DNA of 64,000 nucleotides from Eriocheir sinensis (Eukaryota > Arthropoda > Malacostraca > Decapoda > Varunidae). Location of the stretch: NCBI RefSeq assembly GCF_024679095.1, contig NC_066528.1:15549515-15613514 (forward strand), written 5' to 3'. The notes below the pieces were generated by a model. The model was given only the letters and a program-made list of their open reading frames with translations. It had not been told where the DNA came from and made no database searches. The translations under genes were made by a program, and so were the position numbers. Each line of letters opens with the position of its first letter. The first letter of the stretch is position 1. Below are positions 24,032-33,985 of the stretch, piece by piece.

Positions 24032-27000
24032 CATTAGCAGAGACGCAGGTGCTGGAGAAGAAGTAAGGGTCATCGTAGGGAGGGAAGTCGCAGGCATCCG
24101 CATCATAGTAGCTTCCCGCAGAACCGTACCCCGCTGTGTGTTCCTCCACCATGTTGTTGATCACTGCGTCCACCACAACCCTGCAGTGCGTCAAGGGAGC
24201 TATTGGAAGGGTTGGGGTTGTTTGTCCAGCTTCCCTCTCCCTCTCCTCGCCTCTGTCTTCCCTTCCGATCCCATATCCTTCCTCTTCCTCGATCATCGAT
24301 CTCCTTCCTCCTCTCCTTCTTCCCTTCCCATATCCTCCCAGTCCCTCTTCTTCCTCCTCTCCTTCTTCCCTTCCCATATCCTCCCAGTCCCTCTTCTTCC
24401 TCCTCTCCTTCTTCCCTTCCCATATCCTCCCAGTCCCTCTTCTTCCTCCTCTCCTTCTTCCCTTCCCATATCCCCCCTCTTCCTCTCCTCCTTTCCTTTC
24501 CATATTCTCCCTCTCCCTTTCCTTCCTCCTCTCCTTCTTCCCTTCCCATATCTTTCCTCTCCTTCCCTTCCCATATCCTCCCAATCCCTCTTCTTCCTCC
24601 TCTCCTTCTTCCCTTCCCATATCCTACCTCTCCTTCCCTTCCCATATCATCCCTCTCCTCCTTCCTCCTCTCATTCTTCCCTTCCCATAGCCTCCCTCTC
24701 CTCCTCCCTCTCTTCTTCCCTTCCCATATATCCTCCCTCCATTTCCTTCCTTCATCTCCTTCCTTTCCTTCCCCTTTCTTCCCTTGTACAGACATATTGG
24801 GAGGGTCAAACAGTTCCTCCTACCTTCTTCCTCTCCCTCTCCTTCCTCCTCTTCTTTTTCCATGCCTCCCTTCCCTTCCCTCCTTCTCTCTCCCTCTTAA
24901 TCTTTCTATTGGCAGCCCTTGCTTGGTCTGTCTCCTCCTACCATACCAAAATAGGAAGCTAAAAAAAGAGTCTTGCATAGGGACAGAATGATACTGAGAA
25001 AGATGAGTTTAGGAGAGAAGTAGAGGGTGAAAAAGGAGAGAAAAAAAAACGGAGATCCTGAAATATATACGTACTAACTGTCGCATGGTTAAGATAGAGC
25101 GCTCCCACCTCACACCAGCCTTGCATAGGGACAGAATGATACAGAGAAAGATGAGTTAGGGAAAAAAAGTGGAGAGGGGAAAAGAAGAATGAAAACGGCA
25201 ATCCTGAAATACATGGTAGCTGTAGAATGATTTAGAATGACATAGATAGACCACTCCCACCTCACACCAGCCTTGCATAGGGACAGAATGATAGAGAAAG
25301 ATGAGTTAAGGGAAAGAAGTGGAGAGGGGAAAAGAAGAATGAAAACGGCAATCCTGAAATATGTGCTAGGTGTAGAATGACATAGATAGACCACTCCCAC
25401 CTCACACCAGCCTTGCATAGGGACAGAATGATATAGAGAAAGACGAGTTAGGGAAAAAAGTGGAGAGGGGAAAAGAAGAATGAAAATGGCAATCCTGAAA
25501 TACATGCTAGCTGTAGAATGATTTAGAATGACATAGATAGACCACTCCCATCTCACACCAGCCTTGCATAGGGACAGAATGATAGAGAAAGACGAGTTAG
25601 GGAAAGAAGTGAATGGCAAAAGAAGAAAACGGCAATCCTGAAATACATAGAATGATTTAGAATGATATAGATAGACCACTCGCATCTCCAGCCGCACAAA
25701 CTCACCTAACACCCGCCTCGTTACACTGCCGCACCATGTCCACAAACTGATCTCTGGTGCCTGAGCGGGACTCCAATTCATAAGACACTGGCTGGTAGCG
25801 CTCGGTCCAGGAGTTGTACAAGGACACTGGGTGCTCTTGTGGAGGGGAAACCTGGGAGGGAAAGAGAGGATGCGTGAGCGAGAGACGGAATGTAAGAATG
25901 AGATTGAGGGAATGAGGGAATGAGGGAAGAGATGTAGAGAGACATTAGTGAAGAGGCAAGAGACAGACATGAGAGACAGAGACACAGAGACAGACACAGA
26001 GACAGACACAGAGACAGACACAGAGACAGACACAGAGAGAGACAGAGAGGAGATGGATTGTAGAAATGAGACGAAGTGAGGAAATCCAAAAAATGAGAGA
26101 GAAGGAGAAAGAAGGAATGCAAAATGGAGAGATGGAATATTGAAATGAGAGAGGAGAAGAGAGGAGGAATGTTAGAATGAGAGAGAGGGAATGCAGAAAT
26201 GAGATAGAAGGAGAAAGGAGGACTGCAAATATAAGAAATGAAAGAGGTATAGAAAGGAGGAATGTATGATTGAGAAATGAAAGGTAGAAATGAGAAAGAG
26301 GAATGGAGAAAAAATATAAGAATGAGAGGGAATGAGAGAAAACGAATCTAAAAAGGAGAAAAGGAATGTAAAAATAAGATAGATGGAATATAGAAATGGA
26401 AGAGGAGAGAAAGAAAACAAAAATGAGAGATGGAATGAATGAGAGAATGAAGATGAGGTAGATATATAGAAAATGAGAGAAGATATATAGAAGAAATAAG
26501 GAGTTTTGTTGAGATAATAAAGAGATAAGTATGAGGTATTAATTCGAGTCCAATATATAAATTACCTTAACGCCTCAGAATCTCTCGGATACCAGAAAGA
26601 GTATGAGAGGTATAAGTTATAGGATCATATTTTAAAACATTTCACCACCCAACCTCACATACTCGACAAGGCTTTCGCAGTAGGATTTCTGGGTATTTCA
26701 ATGGGTACTTTTATGGCCCTGGTGGTAGTTAGACAAAGCCTCTGTAACATGAACCTACAAAACCACACATTAGAACCTGATTAGTCTCTTTCTCGGTCTT
26801 TGGAAATACTTGATGTGAATGTTGATAGTAGATGTGAGTATTTCAATGGGTACTTTTATGGCCCTGGTGGTAGTTTGACAAAGCCTCTATAACATGAGCC
26901 TACAAAACCTCTCATTAGAATCCGCTTAACCTCTCTCTCGCCCCTTGGAAATACTTGATGTGAGACTCGGAGTATTTCAGTGGGTATATTTATGGCCCTG

Positions 27001-27393
27001 GTGGTAGTTAGACAAAGCCTCTATGACACGAACCTACAAAACCACTCATTAGGACCCACTTAACCTCTCTCTCGCCCCTTGAAAATACTTGATGTGAGAC
27101 TCGGAGACATCTGATTATAGCCCTGGTGGTAGTAGTAAAGCCCTCTAACCTATAACATGAGCCTACAAAACCTTTCATCATTTACCTCTCCTAAGCGTTG
27201 GTCCGATACATGAATTACCTGAACGCCCCAGAATCCTTTAGGTGCCAGGAAGTCCTTACACTCCCTGGCGACGTCCTCCCACCGCCACTCAAAGAGGTGG
27301 ACCAGAGTGTGGCCTGCCGGGAACACTGCCACATCTTCCCTCGCCCCCTCCCTTGCCCCCGCCACACTCAACACCACTGCCAACACCACACAC
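11891..27393 (-). CDS. alpha-amylase-like multidomain protein, probable pseudoenzyme (15 exons joined)
   Basis: Fifteen exons in continuous phase give about 1062 residues, missing only the N-terminal codons. Order: rest of signal peptide ([13 protein letters not shown]); glycoside hydrolase 13 amylase domain from VHLFEWRW to the C-terminal beta domain (about residues 20-480); Thr/Asp/Ser-rich linker (about 483-655); two tandem C-terminal modules with the motifs TVVF, GQD, LDW.GAE.GQG, AWTTN, YGE.YWM and GWF.VKGW. Against animal amylases the nucleophile Asp is kept (GFRVDAA), but the acid/base Glu is Asp (YQDVV), the third catalytic Asp is Leu (FVDSHLTQR), the region I His is Asn (DAVINNM) and the Lys before the region II His is Ser. 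It is likely secreted and may bind starch-like glycans without cutting them. The first coding exon was not found upstream of 27393. Confidence 0.88.
12755..12840 (+). mobile_element. tRNA-like SINE fragment in amylase intron
   Basis: TGGCCAACTGGTTAAGG resembles box A and AGGTTCGATTTC resembles box B. A related box A (TAGCTGACTGGTTAAAG) is at about 13430, and a lone box B (GGGTTCAATCCC) is at about 13792. Confidence 0.5.
12996..13227 (-). CDS. amylase-like exon 15: second C-terminal module
   Basis: 232 bases in the same phases and of the same length as exon 12. It encodes [15 protein letters not shown], then [20 protein letters not shown] and DGYQALN. The donor is AACAC|GTGAGT. Confidence 0.88.
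13856..14073 (-). CDS. amylase-like exon 14: inter-module linker
   Basis: Closes the first module ([20 protein letters not shown]), adds a short Thr/Ser linker, and opens the second module with [20 protein letters not shown]. It links the two repeats in frame. Confidence 0.85.
14080..14455. repeat. purine-rich intron tract
   Basis: About 370 bases that are nearly all A and G on the plus strand (GAGGAGAAGGA variants). It begins next to the exon 14 acceptor, so the transcript has a very long pyrimidine tract there. Confidence 0.85.
15086..15280 (-). CDS. amylase-like exon 13: first C-terminal module
   Basis: 195 bases encoding [26 protein letters not shown] and NHKARC. The exon is joined in phase 2 at both ends; the donor GAG|GTGTGT makes the last codon Arg. 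Confidence 0.87.
15370..15874 (+). mobile_element. TTAA-flanked MITE with about 10 internal 35-bp units
   Basis: Begins TTAACCCGGTAGCAACG and ends CTATACTGGGTTAA. About 10 tandem 35-bp units (core GCGACGGGCCAAATTTGTGG) are followed by a 150-base unique part with ATAAACCCCCCAAAATAGAT and GGACCATTAAGAAACATG. TTAA flanks and CCC...GGG ends fit the piggyBac type. It lies in an amylase intron. Confidence 0.8.
16008..16395. repeat. pyrimidine-only intron tract
   Basis: About 390 bases of C and T on the plus strand, including five copies of a 20-base unit (CACCTCCTCTTCCTTTCCCT) at about 16205-16290. It abuts the donor of exon 12. Confidence 0.9.
16402..16633 (-). CDS. amylase-like exon 12: first C-terminal module
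   Basis: 232 bases encoding [40 protein letters not shown] and DGYQELN. The donor is AATGT|GTGAGT. Exon 15 has the same length and phases, which shows duplication of the whole module. Confidence 0.88.
16734..16985 (+). pseudogene. reverse-transcriptase fragment (non-LTR type)
   Basis: Translates as [20 protein letters not shown], then [27 protein letters not shown], as in the end of the RT domain of Jockey/CR1-like LINEs. The copy at 41587-41826 starts and ends at the same points. Confidence 0.75.
17102..17360 (+). mobile_element. TTAA-flanked MITE, about 3 internal units
   Basis: Same family as 15370-15874 with intact ends TTAACCCGGTAGCAGCG and GCTGCTACCGGGTTAA and a full unique part. Confidence 0.88.
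17774..18376 (-). CDS. amylase-like exon 11: Thr/Asp-rich linker
   Basis: 603 bases. About 165 residues consist mainly of Thr, Asp, Ser and Tyr (repeats such as [10 protein letters not shown]), a likely O-glycosylated linker. The end ([20 protein letters not shown]) opens the first C-terminal module. Phase 1 at both ends. A pyrimidine tract at 17590-17775 lies just beyond the donor. Confidence 0.85.
19031..19778 (-). mobile_element. TTAA-flanked MITE, about 17 internal units
   Basis: The largest copy here. Ends TTAACCCAGTAGCAGCG and CGCTGCTACCGGGTTAA, with TTAA on both sides. Many units carry the variant AATTTAGCC in place of AATTTGGCC, in scattered order. Confidence 0.9.
19877..20008 (-). 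CDS. amylase-like exon 10: end of amylase C domain
   Basis: 132 bases encoding [20 protein letters not shown] and PFVAYCVGC, the last strands of the amylase C-terminal beta domain. Phase 1 at both ends. Confidence 0.88.
20072..20225 (-). repeat. LINE 3' UTR-type repeat
   Basis: Two partial reverse copies of the repeat best seen at 42968-43082 (AGCGGGC...TTGAGCTGCC...GTAAAAAA). Plus-strand copies occur near 18625-18690, 21425-21562, 23025-23170 and 27745-27835, and another reverse copy at 43838-43968. Confidence 0.6.
20436..20482 (+). repeat. repeat with CCAAT and GC box
   Basis: CCAATCAGCTCC is followed by GAGGGGGCGGGGCT. Nearly the same block occurs at 30506-30545. Confidence 0.5.
21025..21166 (-). 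CDS. amylase-like exon 9
   Basis: 142 bases encoding [20 protein letters not shown] and [13 protein letters not shown], which corresponds to the IFRNVV...RGFIVFNN part of animal amylases. Phase 0 in, phase 1 out. Confidence 0.9.
21280..21405. repeat. two (TG)n tracts
   Basis: TG repeats at 21280-21327 and 21368-21405 inside amylase intron 8. A half copy of the TA-flanked MITE end (GGCAAAAAAGTATCGAACAC) lies just before them at 21190. Confidence 0.9.
21581..21810 (-). CDS. amylase-like exon 8
   Basis: 230 bases encoding [33 protein letters not shown] and [15 protein letters not shown]. These match the conserved ARVMSSY and DWVCEHRW blocks of animal amylases. Confidence 0.92.
22194..22352 (-). 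CDS. amylase-like exon 7 (region IV, altered)
   Basis: 159 bases. Region IV reads [14 protein letters not shown] where active animal amylases have VDNHDNQR. The catalytic Asp (300 in human) is Leu (codon CTT) and Asn298 is Ser. The flanking Asp, His, Gln and Arg are kept, so the alignment is unambiguous. Confidence 0.9.
22826..22961 (-). CDS. amylase-like exon 6 (region III, altered)
   Basis: 136 bases starting [12 protein letters not shown]. Region III reads [13 protein letters not shown] where active animal amylases have YQEVID, so the acid/base Glu (233 in human) is Asp (codon GAC). Confidence 0.9.
23323..23501 (-). CDS. amylase-like exon 5 (region II)
   Basis: 179 bases encoding [20 protein letters not shown] and [16 protein letters not shown]. 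The nucleophile Asp of RVDAA is present. The Lys that normally precedes the region II His is Ser. Confidence 0.92.
23660..23945 (+). repeat. TTAGG-type tract in amylase intron 4
   Basis: About 285 bases of GGTTA with GGTCA variants, a second interstitial telomere-like block on the same strand as 11250-11766. Confidence 0.85.
24032..24180 (-). CDS. amylase-like exon 4 (region I, altered)
   Basis: 149 bases encoding [20 protein letters not shown] and [12 protein letters not shown]. Region I has Asn where DAVINH has His. The donor AATG|GTAGTAGTAG is the start of a (TAG)n microsatellite. Confidence 0.9.
24230..24780. repeat. pyrimidine-rich tandem repeat, unit about 47 bp
   Basis: Imperfect units around CCATATCCTCCCAGTCCCTC separated by CTTCTTCCTCC blocks, in amylase intron 3. 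Confidence 0.85.
24975..25690. repeat. tandem repeat, unit about 110-150 bp, five copies
   Basis: Units share CTTGCATAGGGACAGAATGA, GAGAGGGGAAAAGAAGAATG and GATAGACCACTCCCA. The array ends about 15 bases from the exon 3 donor. Confidence 0.85.
25706..25851 (-). CDS. amylase-like exon 3
   Basis: 146 bases encoding [36 protein letters not shown] and CNEAGVR. These match the conserved VSPP.E and [18 protein letters not shown] blocks of animal amylases. Note SWTERYQ where WWERYQ is usual. Confidence 0.93.
26640..27180. repeat. tandem repeat derived from the GGTCA-ended MITE
   Basis: About three and a half units of 150-175 bp containing GGGTACTTTTATGGCCCTGG and CCTACAAAACC. The sequence is related to the body of the element at 1753-1969. 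Confidence 0.65.
27219..27393 (-). CDS. amylase-like exon 2: signal peptide remainder and N-terminus
   Basis: 175 bases. Hydrophobic [13 protein letters not shown] precedes [17 protein letters not shown] and [11 protein letters not shown]. The donor is CAG|GTAATT and the acceptor ends TTTCAG. Two bases of the first codon and the ATG come from an upstream exon that I could not locate. Confidence 0.9.
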
Positions 27394-30300
27394 CTGAAAC
27401 AGTCGATATTTTTTTAGAGTAAAGGAAGTAGTAAGGTAAAAATAACAACAACAACAACAACAAAAACTCGTTAGGTATTGCTTCAGTACAGGAAATAGAA
27501 CGAGAGGCCAAAAAAAGAGGGTCAGTTTTGGATGGATGGAAAATGGATGGAACGGTGAACGGATGCTCTCTTTACAGGTCACGGTTTATTATGCTGAACA
27601 TGGAGACTTCCGCCTGGTCTCGTCCGTCGGTCTGTCCGTCACCATTACAAACGAGGAAAGTCTCAGAGCAGATCCTTGAAGCAGTCCCGCCTTCGCCTTG
27701 TAAGTACTACCATTTATTTGAGTCTGCTAAGCCTCATGATCTGTTTGCTTTCATTGGAGCAGCGTCTAGTGAGCCCTTATGTTCTTGTTTTTGTTTCTTA
27801 CCCTTCAGCTGCCTCCCTTGTTGTAGAAAAAAAGTAACCATTCCCAGTGACCATAAGGGAGGGGGGAGCACTGCTGTGTTTGTTGGTGTGTCTTAAGGAA
27901 TGACAAAAGAGCTGTCATCATTGAATGTTAAGTGTGGAATCCTTTCTGTAAAACACCCAGCAGTGAATGGGTACCAGGTATTAATCGGGGGTTGTGTCCC
28001 GTCTCCTTGGATCTGTTCCCTTCTCCTATAATTCCTTCCCCTTCTGTCTCTCTCCGGCATATGACCACAGATGTTGCGCCGACTAAACGAAACTTTCCAA
28101 CTTTTCCTTTCTGTAAATCCACACACATAAATGCAGTTAACTACATTTTCCTTTTCCTTCCTGCCTAATATTACTGTGTGGCTGAAAATGATTGATGTTT
28201 AGTATTGACTCCAAGCCATTCATTTACATACTACATAACATTCATACAATTTGGCAAGGAGTGTGTGTATTATTTAATATTAATCACACCTCTGACCCTC
28301 AGCTGTGTGGGGTCATGGTGTTCCTCAGGGCGCACCATCCCTCTCTTCTATTGTTGGGGCACCAGAGCTCAGCCTACCATACAAGGGCCACAGAACAAAT
28401 GGGAAGAATCAACACTTGTAATGCAGAAATATCCCACACACTGGCTGTCAGGTGAGTCCCGGAACACTTACATCAAGGGCGTCATGGCTGGTTCTAGTGG
28501 CACTGTGGGGCCCAGGGCAGCGCACACTCCTGTATTTTGGGAATATTTTTTTATCTCAGGCCTTGACACTTGTTGGTTCCCATGGGTTGTTTACCTTGTC
28601 TGTTAAGTAACAACATTGTGCAAGCCTCCTGTTTAGGCCTATCATTACTGGGCCAGAAATAACTGGTTTATAAGTAGCAGAGATATTTGCTAGGTGAATA
28701 ATATGACCCCTGTGTTCAGAGCCAAGGTCACAGGGTGGAGCAAGGTCTGGTGTTACAGCCACAACCAGCCAGTCATGTGCAGTATTATTGTCTGGCAGTA
28801 GTGGCTTAGTGAAGGCTTACTGATGTTACTGCTGTCTCTCATTACTTGTTGTTATCCCTATGATCAGTTGCACAGGATCCTGCACTCAGGAAAATCCTGC
28901 AGTTCTGAAGGATCCTGTGAGTGCAAATGAAAATTAATGAGTCTCCTCAGCTTCCCCTCCAGCATTGCTTTACCGTGTCAAGTGATGCAACTCTGGTCCA
29001 GAGTGACTTGATGCAGATGCATCAACAATCCATCACATGGCTGGGCCACGGCAAAACTGGATCATTGTTGCAACACTTTTTACCCTGTCCTCTACTTTTT
29101 ACTTTTATCTGACGAAGATTAAGGTTCTGAGGGGGGGGATGTGTGGGCCCTGCACCAACCAATTCAAATCAGGAATTATATTGACTACTGCTCATGGACA
29201 GGGACACAGAACTCCTACAAGGATATAATTGGCCTACTCTGCACTGGCAAAGGAAATGGTAAAACAAACAAATCCTCATAAGTAAGGTCAAGCACAGGAC
29301 CAGCCAGATGAGCTGAAAATTTACAAATTATGGAATTCACAATGAAAATATGAGCTTTCATTATTTATACTTTTATTGATTCTTATATTTCTTGATAGAC
29401 ACTTACAACATAAAATGGAGGGTCTTGGTATATATACAAAGTATGTATAAGGTACTTCAGTTCAGTTATCTAGCACAGAGATAGATGTCTTATGCACCTT
29501 GTGAAGGGTTTGAGAAGCCACAAGTCTTTGCATTATATCTTAGGGAGATATTATAAACTTTTAACCTTCCTCAGTCTCTGCCCTCTTTATAGGCAACATG
29601 GGAACCCTTCAACTAATATGAGTCATAGAGTGAAAAGTTAAAAAATTATGCATGATAATCCTTCACCGAGGAGTGGTAAAAGGGGAGCAGGAAGAGTCGT
29701 CGTTGTTTTGGAATATACATAAAATAGTTTCTTTTTAATAGCTTCCCTCTACTCTGGCTACATAACCCTTAAAAATAGTGTGCCAATAATAATAATAATG
29801 ATATACATTTTAAAATCCTACAGAATATCCAGTGAGAATCATTGTTGATTAGAAAATATAATATTTCCAAAGCATGAGAACACGGAACTTTGCTTCATAA
29901 GATTTATTTGGACACTAAAAATGTAAAATGCAGTCAATGGAAACAAAAAAAAATCATCGAAATGTTAAAATGACAATGTAACAAGATGTAATGTGTGAAT
30001 TTAATGAGACAAGAGACAATGTTTAAATGGACACCACTGCAACTATCCAGGAGTTGGTACAGCAGGAAACACTTGCTTCTCTCAGCCTGCCGTGAATAAT
30101 GAGGAAGAAATGTATGAGGTGATGACTTGAAGTGTACAGAGGGTGACTTCATTACGAAAAGGGATCAAGAGCACAGTGGAGATTAATTTCAAGGGAGCCT
30201 TTTGGTCATTCCTTAAGCAGCAAAATGAAATGGCACCAAATACTCTCTGGCTCTTTGTCCCTCACTTGTGCACACGTCCATACACATCGGCATAACATGT

Positions 30301-31270
30301 GGGGCTTGTGTCATGGGCAGCCTCAGGGAGTTGTCACGCTCTTGCAGGTGTTTGGCTGTTGAGTTTTAACGTGGAATGAAGGCGTGTACACTCTCGTTAT
30401 CATATATAGTCACTGCACGCTACGTTGGTCCAGAAGCCTCGTCCCCTCTCTCACCCTCCCTCCATAGATGCAGTGACATTAACTCCAAGCTCCTGTCATC
30501 CAACCAATCAGCTCCTGTAGCTTTGGAGAGGGGGCGGGGCTTCAGGACTGATTTAATGTACAGCGACTATAGTTTAATTTCTTACGGATGCCAGAATTTT
30601 AATTTTGTAACCTGTATCATCAGTATTCCTAGGTAACAGACTGTCTTGTATGCCTTGTGTAATGCAGCAAATTAAGGTAACCTGAGAACGATGGTATGAA
30701 AAAATTTAGTTCTCATACGTAACATTCCATAAGCAGCGCCAAGAATATAAAAGCTGTGGCAGTAACAGTAATCATCAACTTGTAATGTAAATGTTCCAAC
30801 GAAGTCCTGAGAATCCATGAGCTACCCTAGCTATTCCCAAGCTTCTTGAATCCCAAAACAGTACTGCCCTTTGGATCAAAATGAAATGAATAACTCAGAG
30901 CCTGAATAACTTTCTATACTAGATAACATGATCATGCCAGACGTGAAAATTTTTATAAGTATTAAATGGGGGTATGGAGAATGATTGATGAGTGGACTGA
31001 GTGAGCAACAATTAAAACATTTGGCAAGATGCAGGTAATTCAGTGCAGACGGTCACATTAACAGCCAATGTGAATAAGATAAATCAAAATGAATAAACAG
31101 AGTGAAAAATGAGCAGACAGACCACAAGAACTTTGGGAAAGGAATAAAAGAACTGGTGAGAACAGTGTGTTAGCTGTTCAGGCAGAGGTGAGGTACTCCT
31201 GCCATGGCTCACCCTTGGGGGGACTTGTAGGAAGAAAAATGATTAGGTATAGATGACCAGCCTTCTTCCT
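27394..31270. other. intergenic stretch, probably with the missing amylase exon 1
   Basis: No convincing exon. A LINE 3' UTR-type piece lies at 27745-27835 and a CCAAT plus GC-box block at 30506-30545. The rest looks unique. The first amylase exon and promoter should lie here or beyond. Confidence 0.6.
30506..30545 (+). promoter_or_regulatory. CCAAT and GC box cluster
   Basis: CCAATCAGCTCCTGTAGC followed by GAGGGGGCGGGGCTTC. Similar to 20436-20482, so it may be part of a dispersed repeat rather than a gene-specific promoter. Confidence 0.3.
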
Positions 31271-31273
31271 GTG

Positions 31274-31750
31274 TTAACCCGGTAGCAGCGACGGGCCAAA
31301 TTTGTGGCATTACCGTGTAGCAGCGACGGGCCCAATTTGTGGCATTACCGTGTAGCAGTGACGGGCCCAATTTGTGCCATGATTTAAACCCCCCAAAATA
31401 GATGATACATAAAGTTATCACAAATGCTTCGATATATATTATGAAATGGTTTGTGTGAGTGATGATTTTTTTCTCATTTTTCTCGCTTAGATGGACCATT
31501 AACCCAGTAGCAGCAGGGATCATGTTTCTTAATGGTCCCTCCAAGCGAGGAAAATGAGAAAAAATCACCCCTCACACAAACCATTTCATAATATATATCA
31601 AAGCATTTGTGATCAGTATATGTATCATCTATTTTGGGGGTTTATATCATGGCACAAATTTGGCCTGTCGCTGCTACACGGTAAAGCCACAAATTTGGCC
31701 CGTCGCTGCTACCAGGTTAAGAAACATGATCCCTGCTGCTACCGGGTTAA
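31274..31750 (+). mobile_element. TTAA-flanked MITE interrupted by a second copy
   Basis: The outer element has ends TTAACCCGGTAGCAGCG and GCTGCTACCGGGTTAA and three 35-bp units. It is split at its internal GGACCATTAA site by the copy at 31499-31720. Removing the insert and one TTAA restores the normal GGACCATTAAGAAACATG. Confidence 0.92.
31499..31720 (-). mobile_element. nested TTAA-flanked MITE
   Basis: A complete element in the opposite orientation, TTAACCCAGTAGCAGCAGGG to CGCTGCTACCAGGTTAA, with two 35-bp units. It is inserted in a TTAA of the outer copy, with TTAA on both sides. Confidence 0.92.
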
Positions 31751-32140
31751 AAGTAAAGAACAGGCATGATTCTTTATCCAGTTAAAAACAACACATTTTA
31801 CATGACAGGATGATAGTGAAGCTGCAGTGCATTAAGGGAGTTCTGCAGACATAAAGAGTTGTCTCTCTGTTACATCTGCATGACTGCCACTGTTCAACAC
31901 AAATTGACACAGTACAGAGAAGGGAGCTGGGAAGGACGCTAGCCACCACCACTACACTGACACTTGAAATATTGGTGACTATGACAGACTTATCAGGGAT
32001 GGGACGAAAATGTTGCTTTGGTGCATTCCCTTTGCCGACAGTGATATGAGTGTGAGGACTTTTGCCTAATGTGCCAGACATAGACATACATGTGCTTACA
32101 GTTATCTTAATGATTAGAAAAAATGTTGCAGCAAGTGTGA

Positions 32141-32363
32141 TTAACCTGGTAGCAGCGACAGGCCAAATTTGTGGCTTTACCGTGTACCAGCGACAGGCCA
32201 CATTTTTGCCATGATATAAACCCCCAAAAATAGATGATGCATAAACTGATCACAAATGCATTGATATATATTATGGAGTAGTTTGCGAGAGTGATGATTT
32301 TTTCTCATTTTTCTCGCTTAGAGGGGCCTTTAAGAAACATGGTCCCCGCAGCTACCGGGTTAA
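32141..32363 (+). mobile_element. TTAA-flanked MITE, two internal units
   Basis: Ends TTAACCTGGTAGCAGCG and GCAGCTACCGGGTTAA. The shortest stand-alone copy and close to the basic form of the family. Confidence 0.88.
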
Positions 32364-32655
32364 AAAAAATAATGTGGATGAAATTTAAAAGTATCCTTCA
32401 CTTGGCAGCAAAATTTGTACATGGTTTGAAGCCCTTGTCGGGTTTCCTTCAGCAGTCTAGCATGTAAACACAACACAGATGCCTTCATAGGTAAAGGATG
32501 AACAAATGCTGACTTGAAGACCCACAGCCCCATCAGTGACCCATCAAAGCCAAAGCAGTTTCTTCATTCCTCGGCTTTTCTCAGATACTTTATAGTTATG
32601 TCAAGTGGAGATGTTTAGAAAGATCGTCACCCTCATAAAATAATTGCCTAAGTCA

Positions 32656-32912
32656 TTTTTCAGTGATTTCCAGGTTTTTGTCTGGGGCCAACATCAATTT
32701 TTCAGTGATTTCCAGGTTTTTGTCTGGGGCCAACATCAATTTTTCAGTGATTTCCAGGTTTTTGTCTAGGGCCTACATCAATTTTTCAGTGATTTCCAGG
32801 TTTTTGTCTGGGGCCTACATCAATTTTTCAGTGATTTCCAGGTTTTTGTCTGGGGCCAACATCAATTTTTCAGTGATTTCCAGGTTTTTGTCTGGGGCCT
32901 ACATCAATTTCT
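32656..32912 (+). repeat. 42-bp minisatellite, six copies
   Basis: The unit contains CAGTGATTTCCAGGTTTTTG and TCTGGGGCC. It is open in one frame because 42 is a multiple of 3; no start, signal or gene context supports coding. Confidence 0.93.
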
Positions 32913-32914
32913 CA

Positions 32915-33980
32915 ACATGTAACACCCATTTTTGTAAGTTGCCTTCCTCATTCAGGGTTTGAGTGTTCTAGAATTGACCTTTCCATTTCTGCCTAAACCT
33001 TAAGCCACATGAGATGATGATGGTTCTGTTCTGATTTCCTGTAAAGTAGAAAATAATGACTTAAGCGCTTTGTTTACGAAGGTGACAATATGATGCGTTG
33101 AAACAGTTATCAGTATAATTAGGCCCTTAACAAAAACTACATCAATGGTTCCACCCTTGATGCACATACACAATATAGTAAAATACCTTGACAACTTAAT
33201 TCAGAACTTTGCCTAAAGGTTTTTTGATCCCACCTCCAAAAGCTCCTTACATTGTCACGGCTGAATTGTTAGAAGGCGGATAAACCACACTTGATGAGAG
33301 AAACAGCCTGGATCATCATTAACTTTCAAAGGATAAAGCTCAGCCTGTTGCATAATACATCCTGAAACCACGTGAAAAGGTACGGGTCAAACATTTATTT
33401 TTGCGAACAACGTGCCATCACTAACACCTGACCACTGAAAAACTGCTTTTGATAATATGACTAAGGGCTAATTTTCCTTCTCTCAGTCCTTCACCACAAC
33501 ACTACCACTCAGGGACCTAAACTCATCCCTCAAGTGGCCATGGTATACCTATTTCAACAATAATATATGCCTGATTTCTTAAGTGTTGTATCAGTCTTTC
33601 TTAACAACAATGTGGGTGATGTCTTTCTTGACCTGGTTTTCAAGGCAAGGTTAGTTGGTTCTGTTAATTTTCTCATATCACTTTTTGCAACTGAGTTTGT
33701 AATATGTCAACAACTCTGTGTGAAAATCCAACACTTCCAACTAACTCTGTCCCAAAAATGCAATTAAAAGCCAAACTAGCCACATGGCTTAATAAATACC
33801 AACATGACATTAAGAAAATCTGTCATTAGTCTTCTGTAGCGTAAGAAGCAAGGCAGTATAGTTCCATAAGTGTATTTTGATTCAAGTTCGGCAAAATCCG
33901 TTGACACAGAGACAACTTCACAGGCTACGAAAGGGTATAAACAACCTTAACATACCAAGACCTTTCTAGTTTCATTGCTT
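32915..33980. other. intergenic, nothing recognised
   Basis: AT-rich, apparently unique sequence without convincing exons or repeats. Confidence 0.6.
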
Positions 33981-33985
33981 TAGAT

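Noticed and set aside
11891..27393. A normal starch-digesting amylase
   Set aside because: Two of three catalytic acids and other conserved active-site residues are replaced, although the fold is clearly amylase.
11891..27393. A dead amylase pseudogene
   Set aside because: Fifteen exons have intact frames, matching phases and consensus splice sites, which would not survive long without selection.
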